From the NCBI GenBank assembly GCA_020425915.1, contig JAGQQZ010000236.1, forward strand, positions 1-6,994: a stretch of 6,994 nucleotides of DNA, read 5' to 3'. Source of the DNA: Planctomycetota bacterium. GTDB taxonomy: Bacteria; Planctomycetota; UBA1135; UBA2386. Both the position numbers and the translations under genes were made by a program. Under the pieces are notes generated by a model. It ran no database searches. It was not told the origin of the DNA and saw nothing but the letters and a program-made list of their open reading frames with translations. This document shows, piece by piece, positions 1 through 5,984 of this stretch (position 1 is its first letter; the number at the start of each line of letters is the position of its first letter).

Positions 1-233
1 ACTTCAACCGCGGCAAGGAACTGCCCGATCCTGCGAAGCGGTTGCGCGGTTCCGGCAGTCTGGCTCGCTGGATCGAGGTCGAGAATGCAGCCACGCTGGA
101 TCGTCCCGAGGTCGTGAGCCTGTTCGAGAGCGCGATTGCTCGCAATCCGGTGCCGTTCGCGCGCGCGGGACGTGGGTCCTTGGTAATTCGTCCGACGAAG
201 GCGAAGCGGCGTCGAGGTAGTGGCCGCGACTGA
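1..233 (+). CDS. DUF1801-like protein, C-terminal part (5' end outside the window)
   Basis: Open from the window edge in the frame beginning at base 3, this encodes about 76 residues up to the TGA at 231-233. The fragment starts FNRGKELPDPAKRLRGSGS and continues with WIEVENAATLDRPEVVSLFE. The order G(x)ELPDP, then a GSG turn, a beta-strand and 'xxLDRPEVxxLxExA' resembles the C-terminal half of DUF1801 (YdhG-like) proteins, small cytoplasmic proteins whose biochemical role is not settled. The tail (RPTKAKRRRGSGRD) is basic and probably disordered. The stop is 12 bases before the next ATG, so it may share a transcript with the micro-ORF and the 96-aa gene downstream. The family call is from remembered motif pattern, not from a search, and the missing N-terminus limits certainty. 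Confidence 0.6.
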   Translation, partial: FNRGKELPDPAKRLRGSGSLARWIEVENAATLDRPEVVSLFESAIARNPVPFARAGRGSLVIRPTKAKRRRGSGRD

Positions 234-245
234 CGAGGGAGATCG

Positions 246-347
246 ATGGAAGGCACGTCGACCTACGAAGCCCTCGTGGCTGTTCGTGAACTGCGCCGGC
301 AAGCGCGCCACCAGCACGCGAAGGCTCCGACCGGAGGTCTCCAGTGA
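246..347 (+). CDS. 33-aa micro-ORF, translationally coupled to the next gene
   Basis: The ATG at 246 is preceded by a good Shine-Dalgarno (GAGGGAG, 235-241, about 4 bases from the start). The frame runs 33 codons to a TGA at 345-347. That TGA overlaps the GTG start of the downstream gene as GTGA (344-347), the classic arrangement for stop-restart coupling. The peptide begins MEGTSTYEALVAVRELRRQ and ends APTGGLQ. Its middle is a plausible amphipathic, basic helix, with no signal peptide or membrane segment. I do not recognise it. It could be a real small protein or a leader whose translation feeds ribosomes to the membrane-protein gene. The strong Shine-Dalgarno plus exact overlap are the only support; at this GC content a 33-codon open frame by itself means little. 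Confidence 0.45.
   Translation: MEGTSTYEALVAVRELRRQARHQHAKAPTGGLQ
333..337 (+). promoter_or_regulatory. Shine-Dalgarno fixing the GTG start at 344
   Basis: GGAGG lies 6 bases before the GTG at 344, inside the coding sequence of the upstream micro-ORF. It is a near-perfect anti-16S match and decides the start of the 96-aa gene. Confidence 0.7.
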
Positions 348-634
348 CAAGGCGATCGAAGACGTTGCTCCTCGCTGGGCTCGTGTTGTCGCTGCTCGGC
401 AACGTGTTCCAATTGCTCTGGGCGAGTTCCGAGGACGCCGTGGTCACGCTCACCCGTCGCGAGATGGCAGCCATGCTCGAGGAGGTGGGTGAGACGCATC
501 GAGGGTCTGCGGTTTGGAGCGAGGTGTTGGTCGACCGACCGGATCTCGTCGTCCTCTCGACTGGTAGCATGGTCAACTTCCGTGGGTGGTTCACGGGGCG
601 GGCCAAGCGGACGGTCTACATCGCGACGCAGTGA
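344..634 (+). CDS. Small single-pass membrane protein (96 aa), unknown function
   Basis: Starts at GTG with GGAGG 6 bases upstream and overlaps the micro-ORF stop by four bases. Residues 1-6 are basic (MTRRSK), followed by a hydrophobic helix at about 7-27 (LLLAGLVLSLLGNVFQLLW) with no clear cleavage site, so an N-in anchor with the remaining 70 residues outside the cytoplasm is likely. The soluble part has a charged helical stretch (about 36-50, TRREMAAMLEEVGE) and then a short beta-rich segment (LVDRPDLVVLSTGSMVNFRGWF). No catalytic motif or known family is recognised. Its placement directly after a DUF1801-like gene and a micro-ORF suggests a short operon. Reality as a gene is fairly well supported by the ribosome site and the anchor; function is open. 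Confidence 0.65.
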   Translation: MTRRSKTLLLAGLVLSLLGNVFQLLWASSEDAVVTLTRREMAAMLEEVGETHRGSAVWSEVLVDRPDLVVLSTGSMVNFRGWFTGRAKRTVYIATQ

Positions 635-756
635 CGTATGCTCACGAAACGACCAAGCTCACCGCGCGGCGCGGCCACTGGATCGAACGCCGCTGATCGA
701 ATGACGCGCAGACGGCGCTCGATCCACCTTCCGAGGACTGACTTCGTTGGGCTGAG
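635..756. other. Intergenic region, no clear element
   Basis: 122 bases between the 96-aa gene and the lipoprotein gene. I see no strong hairpin, no T-tract and no convincing -35/-10 pair. The promoter of the downstream gene must lie here or further upstream. Confidence 0.4.
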
Positions 757-1449
757 ATGAAATCGTGCACCGTCGCTACTTGCGTCGTCGTCCTGGCCAC
801 GGCGGCGGCATGCGCGTGCCGAGGTGAGCTGGCGAGCGATCGGTCTGCGAGCGCATCCGAACGAACCGTCCTCGGTCGCGTCCTGTTGCCTGACGGAATC
901 GGTAGCCGTGGCGTCGAGATCGTCGTGACCGTCGCCACTGCAGGCGCGGAACCGCGGAGGACGTGGGTGCTGTTCGACCAGCAGGGTCGTTTCTCTCACA
1001 CCTTCGAGGGCCAGTTGCTCGACGTCTCGGTCTCGACCGGTCTCCGCGCGGAGCTATGTCGCATCGAGGCTGCGGAACTCGGCGGATCCGACGAGTCCGG
1101 TCGGATCGACTTGGGCCAGATCGACGTTCGTGATCGGTTGACGACGCATCGCGTCGTGCTGCGTGCCGCCGACGGGGCGGCGCTCGGCGACGTGCGCGTC
1201 GCCATGTGCTTCGGCCCGCCGCCGGTCGGTCCACGCGGAGGCCGCGTCGCGCTGGGATCTCGACAGTTCCCACCGATCGCGCTCGGTAGCGAAATGGAGT
1301 GGTTGGTGCCGCGCGGTGCGAAGTCCGTCCATTTCCTGGTCGAGCGACCGGCCGAGTCGGCGGCGGGCGGGCCGTGGCGCACGGGACGCCAGCGATTGTT
1401 TGGCCCGTTCAGCGCGGACGGGTTGCCGCGCGAGTTGGTCGTGGATTGA
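757..1449 (+). CDS. Probable lipoprotein with carboxypeptidase-regulatory-like segments (230 aa)
   Basis: The N-terminus MKSCTVATCVVVLATAAAC is a short basic start plus a hydrophobic core ending in AAAC (Cys19; Cys21 is also possible), read here as a lipoprotein or Sec signal; the -3 residue is Ala rather than the usual Leu, so lipidation is uncertain. Residues about 37-60 (TVLGRVLLPDGIGSRGVEIVVTV) have the 'GxVxxxDGxxxxGvxV' pattern of carboxypeptidase-regulatory-like/SpaA-type beta-sandwich domains. A second similar segment occurs at about 130-153 (HRVVLRAADGAALGDVRVAM). The protein is therefore probably an envelope protein built of beta-sandwich modules without an enzyme domain. The ATG at 757 has only a weak ribosome site. 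I do not recognise a specific family beyond the fold-level resemblance. Its neighbours give no pathway clue. Confidence 0.7.
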   Translation: MKSCTVATCVVVLATAAACACRGELASDRSASASERTVLGRVLLPDGIGSRGVEIVVTVATAGAEPRRTWVLFDQQGRFSHTFEGQLLDVSVSTGLRAELCRIEAAELGGSDESGRIDLGQIDVRDRLTTHRVVLRAADGAALGDVRVAMCFGPPPVGPRGGRVALGSRQFPPIALGSEMEWLVPRGAKSVHFLVERPAESAAGGPWRTGRQRLFGPFSADGLPRELVVD

Positions 1450-1578
1450 GCGGTGTCGGCGGATCGTCGTTCGTCACGTCGCGAGTGGCTCGGCGAGTCC
1501 GCCTGACGAAATCGGCTCGCGAGCGAGTCTCGCCGAAAGTCGTGGCGGCGCGTTACGTTCCCAGCCGCGGAGACACGG
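1450..1578. other. Intergenic region with weak inverted repeats
   Basis: 129 bases between the lipoprotein gene and the membrane-protein/acyltransferase pair. An 8-bp inverted repeat (TCGGCGAG at 1490-1497 and CTCGCCGA at 1529-1536) encloses a 10-base palindrome GCTCGCGAGC (1515-1524). There is no T-tract, so an intrinsic terminator is not supported. GGAG at 1569-1572 is the ribosome site for the ATG at 1579. Confidence 0.35.
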
Positions 1579-1983
1579 ATGACCGAAACGCTCATCTTCC
1601 TGGGCGGTCTCGCGCAGCTCGCCGTCGCGGCGGCCAGCCTAGCGATTCCGCGCGTCCTCAATTGGAAGGAACAGACGCGGCGGCTCGATGGGCTCACGCG
1701 GCAGGTGTTCTGGACCTACGCGGCCTACATCTTCACGACCAACGTCTGCTTCGGCGTGGTCTCGGTCGCGGCGCCTGGTTGGCTGACCGACGGGTCGGGG
1801 CTGGCGCGGTCGGTGTGCGCGTTCATCGCCGTGTATTGGGGCGCGCGAGTCATCATCCAGTTCACGTCCTACCGTCCGCACCGGCCGACGGGCACGCGAT
1901 TCGTGCTGGCCGAGATCGCGGTCGTGGTCGCGTTCGTGTTCTGCACGGTCGTGTACGGCGTCACGGCCCTCGGGCTCTGGTGA
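1579..1983 (+). CDS. Four-helix integral membrane protein (134 aa), probable partner of the downstream acyltransferase
   Basis: The ATG has GGAG six bases upstream. The product is almost wholly hydrophobic, with likely membrane helices at about 5-25, 43-66, 76-95 and 108-131, and short charged loops (NWKEQTRRLDGLTRQ after helix 1; YRPHRPTGTR before helix 4). No signal peptide, catalytic motif or known family is recognised. The TGA at 1981-1983 overlaps or nearly abuts the start of the wax-synthase-like gene (GTG at 1980 or 1995), so the two are almost certainly co-transcribed and probably translationally coupled. A natural inference is that it assists, assembles with or supplies substrate to the acyltransferase, but the sequence itself does not show this. 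The gene is convincing; its role is unknown. Confidence 0.75.
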   Translation: MTETLIFLGGLAQLAVAAASLAIPRVLNWKEQTRRLDGLTRQVFWTYAAYIFTTNVCFGVVSVAAPGWLTDGSGLARSVCAFIAVYWGARVIIQFTSYRPHRPTGTRFVLAEIAVVVAFVFCTVVYGVTALGLW

Positions 1984-2927
1984 GTCGTGGACTCGTGAGC
2001 GGATACGCGCCGAGTTCGCCCACGGTGCTCGTCGGCATCGTGGTGGCCGCGGTGTTCGCGCTGGCGCTCGGCTACGTGCTGCAAGCGGCACGACCGACGC
2101 GTGCGATGCGGCTCGCGGGTTGGGTCTTTGCGCTGGTCGCCGTCGGCGGCTGTCACTTCGCGCTCGTCGGCGAAGCGGCGGGCTTGCGCATGGTGGCGCT
2201 CGTCGTGCTGCTGCTCCACGCGATGAAGGCGGTCACTGCGCAGCACGTGCGTGCGAACGGCATGCGCCGCATGACCCTGCGCGAATGGCTCGCGTTCGCG
2301 GTGATGTGGACCGGCATGGAGCCGCGGGACTTCACGGGGCGCGCGTCCGAGCGAACGCCGTGGTTGGCGTCGGCTTGCGGCTTCGCGTTCCTCGGTGCGT
2401 GTGCCTACGGGATCGCGAGCGTCGCGTGGCGCGCGGGCCACGCGCGAACGGCCGGGCTGCTGCTCGTGTGCGCCGGCATTCTGGTCCTGCACTTCGGCAT
2501 CGTCCCGTGCGTCGCCGCCTGGCTACGCCACCGAGGGTTCGCGACGCAGGCGCAGTTCCGCGCGCCGTGGCGTTCGTCGAGCCTGCGCGAGTTCTGGGCG
2601 CGGCGCTGGAACGTCGGCTACTCGGTCATGATGGCCCATGCGATCCAGCGGCCGATCGCCGCGCGGTTCGGTCGCGGTCCTGCGGTCGTCGCCGTGTTCG
2701 TCGCATCGGGTCTGTTCCACGAAGTCGCGATCAGCCTTCCGGTCGGCGACGGGTTCGGACTGCCGACGTCCTACTTCGCGCTGCACGGTCTCGCGATGGT
2801 CCTCGAACGCGGCCGCACTCCGGGACGGCTCTGGGCGTTCTGCTGGGTCGTGCTGCCAGCGCCGCTGCTGTTCCACCTACCGTTCTTGCAGGGAGTGGTG
2901 CTGCCGACGATCGAGTGGGCGTCGTAG
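1980..2927 (+). CDS. Wax-synthase-like membrane-bound O-acyltransferase (MBOAT)
   Basis: A polytopic membrane protein of 315 residues with about eight hydrophobic segments. Two MBOAT signatures are visible. SLREFWARRWN at 201-211 corresponds to the FWxRRW element of wax synthases (the FYxDWWN equivalent in DGAT1/ACAT). SGLFHE at 243-248 carries the expected catalytic His247 within a membrane segment. This combination matches the MBOAT_2/plant wax-synthase-type subfamily, which transfers acyl groups from acyl-CoA to fatty alcohols or other hydroxyls; the actual acceptor cannot be read here. The start is ambiguous: GTG at 1980 overlaps the preceding TGA as GTGA, while GTG at 1995 is in frame and has GAG about 10 bases upstream; the difference is five residues. 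The gene follows a small membrane protein and converges on the Asp-box protein gene 24 bases downstream. Confidence 0.82.
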   Translation: MSRGLVSGYAPSSPTVLVGIVVAAVFALALGYVLQAARPTRAMRLAGWVFALVAVGGCHFALVGEAAGLRMVALVVLLLHAMKAVTAQHVRANGMRRMTLREWLAFAVMWTGMEPRDFTGRASERTPWLASACGFAFLGACAYGIASVAWRAGHARTAGLLLVCAGILVLHFGIVPCVAAWLRHRGFATQAQFRAPWRSSSLREFWARRWNVGYSVMMAHAIQRPIAARFGRGPAVVAVFVASGLFHEVAISLPVGDGFGLPTSYFALHGLAMVLERGRTPGRLWAFCWVVLPAPLLFHLPFLQGVVLPTIEWAS

Positions 2928-2951
2928 ATCGCCGGCCGCGAGTGCGTGCGT

Positions 2952-4655
2952 TCACGGCCCGACGATCACGAGGGCGGCGTCGGACAGTTCGATGCAGACT
3001 TGCTGGCTGACGGGACTCGACACGCAGCCGCACTGGATGCAGAACTGGAAGCCGATCGGTAGTCCGGGCGGGATCGAAGGCATGTGCGACAGCGTTCCCC
3101 AGACCGGATCGATGCCGAGGTAGCAGGAGCCGCAACCGAGCGGGTCCGGAAGTTCGATCGGTGCGCTCGAGCACTTGCCGAACAGCATGATCGGATTCGT
3201 CGTCAGACAATTCGCACCGAAGGAATTGCAGTTCAACAGTGCACCGAGGCTGGCGGATGGCGGAAGGAGCCCGACGCAAGCCGGACGTGGTCCGGACCCG
3301 CAGCCACCGGCAGGCAGCGTGTCCCAGGTCGTCGACTCGATGCCACCCGTGCCGTCGTTTCTCCAGGCGGCGTGGAGCGCACCGTCATGGAGCCGCACGA
3401 ACGGGGCGAACAAGTCCGCGAGGAACCCGAGCACTGTGGCGTCGGTTCCGAGTCGACGGTCGAGGCGCTGCCAGTTCACGCCCCCGTCGAAGGAGTAGTT
3501 GCAGCGGATGACGTAGTCGCTCTCGGTCACGGCGGGTGCGTCGGGGTCACGATGCCGGTTGTAGAGCCACGCGGCGACGAACGTCGATCCTTCGGACGTG
3601 AGCTTCCCCGTCACCGCATCGAGCGATCCCGGGTAGACCGAGGGGCGCGCGGAGCTGACTCGGGTCGGCGTCCAGGTCGCACCGTCGTCGGCCGAACGGC
3701 TCACGATCATGTGTTGCGTCGACGAATCCTGCCAGATGACGCAGACCACTCCGTCCTCCGCGGCGATCGATGGAGTCCGTAGGTAGGAGTCGCCGAGTCG
3801 CACCGAAGGCTGGGTCCACGTCTGGCCCGAGTCGCCGGAGTGTTTGACATGGACTCCGGAGTCGAGGACGTCACACCACGCCAAGTAGACGTCGCTGCCG
3901 TGCATCGTGAGTTCCGAACTCCAGAAGGCGTCGCTGTCCAGGATCTCGGTGTCGATCGTCGACCAGGTCGATCCACCGTCGCTGGACGTGTTGCAGCGGA
4001 TCGAATCCGTTCGTCGCCACATGGCGCAGACGTATTGGCCATCCACTGCGATCGAATGGAGTTCCGACTGGGTTGCCCCCGGCGCATCGGAATCGAGTCG
4101 GATGCCGTTCGCCAACCAGGTCGCACCGTCGTCGGTCGAGACGTTGCAGTAGATGTCGCCGTCGTCGTTCCTCGTGTCCGTCCAGACGAGGCACAGCGTC
4201 GATCCCGTCACGGCGAATCTGGCCGCTCCGACGCCGCCGCCCAGGGAATCCGGTCGAATGATCTGCGACGGGAGCCAGGTCGCCCCGCCGTCGGTCGAGC
4301 GGCTGAACCCGAGCATGGTCCCCGACGGGTCGGACCACGCGTAGAAGGCGTCCGAGCCGGAGACGGCGAAGTCCCGTTCGGCGACGCCCGAAGCCGCGAC
4401 GGACGGTGACGTGGGCGAAGACCAGGCGACGCCGTCCGTGGATCGCGCGTATCGAAGCGTCGACCACGACGTGGAGGTCGAGTAGTCGCTCCACCATGCG
4501 TAGATCCATGGATCCGACACGGCCATCCTCGGAACGGAGCAGGACCCCGACGCCACGATCGTGAACTCGGAGTGGCAGTTCGACTGGCCGGCGATCGGCA
4601 TCGCGAAGGCGGCGAGAAGCGCGGTGGACGCGATCGGCGCAGTCGTGTCGGACAT
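2952..4655 (-). CDS. Secreted Asp-box (BNR) repeat protein with cysteine-rich C-terminal tail (567 aa)
   Basis: The start chosen is the ATG at 4655, because it gives a signal-peptide-like N-terminus (MSDTTAPIASTALLAAFAMPIAGQS, cleavage near 24); longer in-frame starts only add basic non-signal sequence. Seven Asp-box motifs (S/T-x-D-x-G-x-T-W type) occur at about 71-78, 120-127, 173-180, 224-231, 273-280, 321-328 and 388-395, typically 45-55 residues apart. They imply a sialidase-like beta-propeller. No arginine triad or Tyr/Glu set of true sialidases is evident, so glycan cleavage is unproven. The tail from about 451 is different: 11 cysteines (452, 460, 476, 483, 495, 508, 511, 539, 542, 544, 554), Gly/Pro-rich, ending in a beta-strand-like QVCIELSDAALVIVGP, likely disulfide-bonded outside the cell. 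It may bind substrate or the cell surface. A -10-like TATGAT sits just before the start. Confidence 0.85.
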   Translation of the reverse strand: MSDTTAPIASTALLAAFAMPIAGQSNCHSEFTIVASGSCSVPRMAVSDPWIYAWWSDYSTSTSWSTLRYARSTDGVAWSSPTSPSVAASGVAERDFAVSGSDAFYAWSDPSGTMLGFSRSTDGGATWLPSQIIRPDSLGGGVGAARFAVTGSTLCLVWTDTRNDDGDIYCNVSTDDGATWLANGIRLDSDAPGATQSELHSIAVDGQYVCAMWRRTDSIRCNTSSDGGSTWSTIDTEILDSDAFWSSELTMHGSDVYLAWCDVLDSGVHVKHSGDSGQTWTQPSVRLGDSYLRTPSIAAEDGVVCVIWQDSSTQHMIVSRSADDGATWTPTRVSSARPSVYPGSLDAVTGKLTSEGSTFVAAWLYNRHRDPDAPAVTESDYVIRCNYSFDGGVNWQRLDRRLGTDATVLGFLADLFAPFVRLHDGALHAAWRNDGTGGIESTTWDTLPAGGCGSGPRPACVGLLPPSASLGALLNCNSFGANCLTTNPIMLFGKCSSAPIELPDPLGCGSCYLGIDPVWGTLSHMPSIPPGLPIGFQFCIQCGCVSSPVSQQVCIELSDAALVIVGP

Positions 4656-4661
4656 TCCGTG

Positions 4662-4667
4662 ATCATA
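4662..4667 (-). promoter_or_regulatory. -10 hexamer TATGAT, likely leaderless start of the Asp-box gene
   Basis: Read on the minus strand the hexamer is TATGAT. Only six bases separate it from the ATG at 4655, so a start site 6-8 bases downstream would fall on or beside the A of ATG. The intervening bases (CACGGA) hold no good Shine-Dalgarno. Confidence 0.45.
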
Positions 4668-4690
4668 CCGAGCGATCAGGACGTCGGGGC

Positions 4691-4696
4691 TAGACT
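4691..4696 (+). promoter_or_regulatory. -10-like hexamer TAGACT, possible leaderless start of the 148-aa gene
   Basis: TAGACT fits TAnnnT and lies eight bases before the ATG at 4705, mirroring the arrangement on the other strand. No good Shine-Dalgarno is present between them. Confidence 0.35.
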
Positions 4697-4704
4697 GCAG
4701 CGAC

Positions 4705-5151
4705 ATGGTTGCCGTCCAGGAACTACGGGCGAGCGAACGCGCGCGCAATCGGCGGCTCGGCATCGGCTGCTTCGCGACGCTGGGCCTGCTGCTCCTCGTC
4801 AGTTGGTGGATCCGTCACGGCGTGTGGCATCTGCACGCAAGCGCCCGGTCTCCCGACGGAACGCACGTGGTGGAGAGTCGCAACCTCCGCCGGTGGGGAC
4901 CGATCTACAGCTGGAATCGCTACCACGTTCGCGTTCGACCGTCGGCCCGCATTCGCTGCATGTCGCTCCCGACGCGTTGGCGAAACACGCCCGACAGCAT
5001 CACCGAGTGGGACTACGAACATCTCTACGCCGTCTACAACGACTTCGATGGCGAAGAGCGGTTCCCGACCGGGGTGCGTTGGATCTCCGACCGGGAGTTC
5101 GTGATCGAAGGGGGCGAGGGTGGTGGCGCGGTGTTCGAGTTGGAGCCGTAG
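4705..5151 (+). CDS. Membrane-anchored protein of unknown function (148 aa)
   Basis: A basic, helical N-terminus (about 1-18, rich in Arg) precedes one hydrophobic segment at about 19-36 (LGIGCFATLGLLLLVSWW), giving an N-in anchor with the remaining 110 residues outside. The exposed part begins SARSPDGTHVVESRNL (47-61), the 'SPDGxxxV' opening often seen in small envelope beta-proteins and propeller blades. It continues with aromatic beta-strands and ends in an acidic, glycine-rich tail (EGGEGGGAVFELEP). No catalytic motif is evident and I do not recognise the family. The ATG at 4705 lacks a clear Shine-Dalgarno, consistent with the leaderless promoter proposed upstream. It is divergent from the Asp-box gene and convergent with mscL, which suggests independent transcription. 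Confidence 0.65.
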   Translation: MVAVQELRASERARNRRLGIGCFATLGLLLLVSWWIRHGVWHLHASARSPDGTHVVESRNLRRWGPIYSWNRYHVRVRPSARIRCMSLPTRWRNTPDSITEWDYEHLYAVYNDFDGEERFPTGVRWISDREFVIEGGEGGGAVFELEP

Positions 5152-5230
5152 TCGCGCGGATCCCCCGTACATACCAAGCCGCCCGACGCCTCGGCTCGAG
5201 GCCCCGGACGGCTCGCCGGCGCGGCACCGA
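5152..5230. other. Convergent gap with small hairpin
   Basis: 79 bases separate the ends of the 148-aa gene and mscL. A perfect 6-bp stem with a 3-base loop (GCCTCG-GCT-CGAGGC) lies at 5188-5202 in GC-rich sequence. There is no T-tract on either side, so a role as a two-way terminator is possible but weakly supported. Confidence 0.35.
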
Positions 5231-5671
5231 TCAGGTCGCCGGAACTTCGACTGCGCAGTGCGCGCAGCGCGTGGCCTTGATCGGGATCGTCGACATGCAC
5301 TCCGGACACGTCTTCGTCGTCGGGTCGGCCGGGGGCGGCTCGGACTTCATCCGGTTGATCGTTCGGACGACCATGAAGATCACGAACGCGACGATCAGGA
5401 AGTTGATCACCTGGTTGATGAACACGCCGTACTTGATGACCACGGCGTCGGACGCCGCGACGCCGGCGGCTGGGTCCGCCGCGACGGCCGGTGAGAGTTC
5501 GAGCGAAAGCTCGGAGAAGTCGATCCCTGCCATCAGCATCCCGAGCGGCGGCATGATGACGTCGCTGACGAGCGACTTGACGATCGCGGTGAACGCAGCA
5601 CCGATGACGATGCCCACGGCCATGTCGATGACATTGCCGCGCATGATGAACTTCTTGAACTCTTGAAGCAT
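5231..5671 (-). CDS. mscL: Large-conductance mechanosensitive channel MscL with C-terminal zinc ribbon
   Basis: The 146-residue protein opens with the diagnostic MscL N-terminus: amphipathic MLQEFKKFIMRGNVIDMAVG, then VIGAAFTAIVKSLVSDVIMPPLG (TM1, about 15-45). A periplasmic loop (about 50-78) and TM2 (about 80-103, INQVINFLIVAFVIFMVV) follow. MscL forms a homopentameric inner-membrane pore that opens under membrane tension to release solutes during hypo-osmotic shock. Instead of the usual helical C-terminal bundle, the tail after a Pro-rich linker (EPPPADPTT) carries a zinc ribbon, Cys122-x2-Cys125-x10-Cys136-x2-Cys139. A GAGGAG Shine-Dalgarno lies about nine bases before the ATG (minus strand, near 5681-5686). 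The gene is monocistronic by layout, convergent with the 148-aa gene and divergent from the 6021 operon. Confidence 0.96.
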   Translation of the reverse strand: MLQEFKKFIMRGNVIDMAVGIVIGAAFTAIVKSLVSDVIMPPLGMLMAGIDFSELSLELSPAVAADPAAGVAASDAVVIKYGVFINQVINFLIVAFVIFMVVRTINRMKSEPPPADPTTKTCPECMSTIPIKATRCAHCAVEVPAT

Positions 5672-5951
5672 GGTGACGAACTCCTCGAGGGAATGGAGAG
5701 TGACTGCGGAACCCGGGTCGCCGTGGTGTACGCGTCAGGTCGCGGAGTCCTGACGCCTTCGGAGGGTGTGTTTCGGGAATTGATGAGTCGCCAGGGAGTG
5801 ATCCGTTGGCGCCGACGATGGCGAGCCAGCTCGCATGGTCACTGTAATCCAGGCGCGCGCTTGCGACACACTGTGTTCCGCTCGTTGGTATCACCCAGAC
5901 GATTCCGGGCCGATCGACGGTCGTCCCGGGGTCGAGTCATCTCGATCCGAC

Positions 5952-5957
5952 TATGAT
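5952..5957 (+). promoter_or_regulatory. -10 hexamer TATGAT of the 6021 operon
   Basis: Five of six bases match TATAAT, in otherwise GC-rich sequence, 63 bases before the ATG at 6021. The -35 position has no good TTGACA match. A start 6-8 bases downstream would put the transcript's 5' end at the base of the hairpin that follows. Confidence 0.45.
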
Positions 5958-5963
5958 CCGCGC

Positions 5964-5984
5964 GCCAGCGACAACGTCGCTGGC
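5964..5984 (+). promoter_or_regulatory. Perfect 9-bp stem-loop in the 5' leader
   Basis: GCCAGCGAC, loop AAC, GTCGCTGGC: nine perfect pairs and a three-base loop, ending 36 bases before the ATG at 6021. Directly after a -10 element, it would lie at the very 5' end of the mRNA, where such stems can protect a transcript. As DNA it could equally be an operator just downstream of the promoter. Confidence 0.5.

Larger units (their letters stand above)
4656..4704. promoter_or_regulatory. 49-base divergent promoter region
   Basis: This is the whole space between the minus-strand Asp-box gene (start 4655) and the plus-strand 148-aa gene (start 4705). It contains a TAnnnT-type -10 for each direction. 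With normal spacing, the -35 of each promoter would abut the -10 of the other, so the two polymerases could not bind together. Neither -35 position resembles TTGACA. Confidence 0.5.

Noticed and set aside
1490..1536. Inverted repeat after the lipoprotein gene as an intrinsic terminator
   Set aside because: The arms are only 8 bp, the loop is 31 bases and no T-tract follows.
996..1697. 233-codon minus-strand open frame
   Set aside because: Antisense to the lipoprotein and 134-aa genes, Ser/Arg-rich, no ribosome site or domain.
1299..1979. N-terminal extension of the MBOAT frame from the GTG/ATG near 1299
   Set aside because: The frame is open by chance through the end of the lipoprotein gene and all of the 134-aa gene; the extension is Arg/Gly-rich with no acyltransferase features, and GTG at 1980 or 1995 fits operon spacing.
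2120..3010. 296-codon open frame inside the MBOAT gene in another frame
   Set aside because: Extremely Arg/Ala/Gly-rich product typical of an out-of-frame read of GC-rich coding DNA; the MBOAT frame carries conserved motifs.
2952..4655. Assignment of the Asp-box protein as a true sialidase
   Set aside because: Asp boxes are structural and occur in many non-sialidase propellers; the N-terminal arginine motif and the catalytic Tyr/Glu pattern are not apparent.
4656..4763. Longer N-terminus of the Asp-box protein from 4763
   Set aside because: It would overlap the divergent 148-aa gene and put 36 basic residues before the signal peptide.
4572..5666. Long plus-strand open frame of 364 codons covering the 148-aa gene and the antisense of mscL
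   Set aside because: It runs antisense to mscL, which is certain, and its composition (Arg/Ser/Thr-rich, no domain) is that of a high-GC shadow frame.
5663..5956. 97-codon plus-strand open frame in the mscL leader
   Set aside because: No ribosome site, overlaps the mscL start, and the product is Arg-rich without any recognisable feature.
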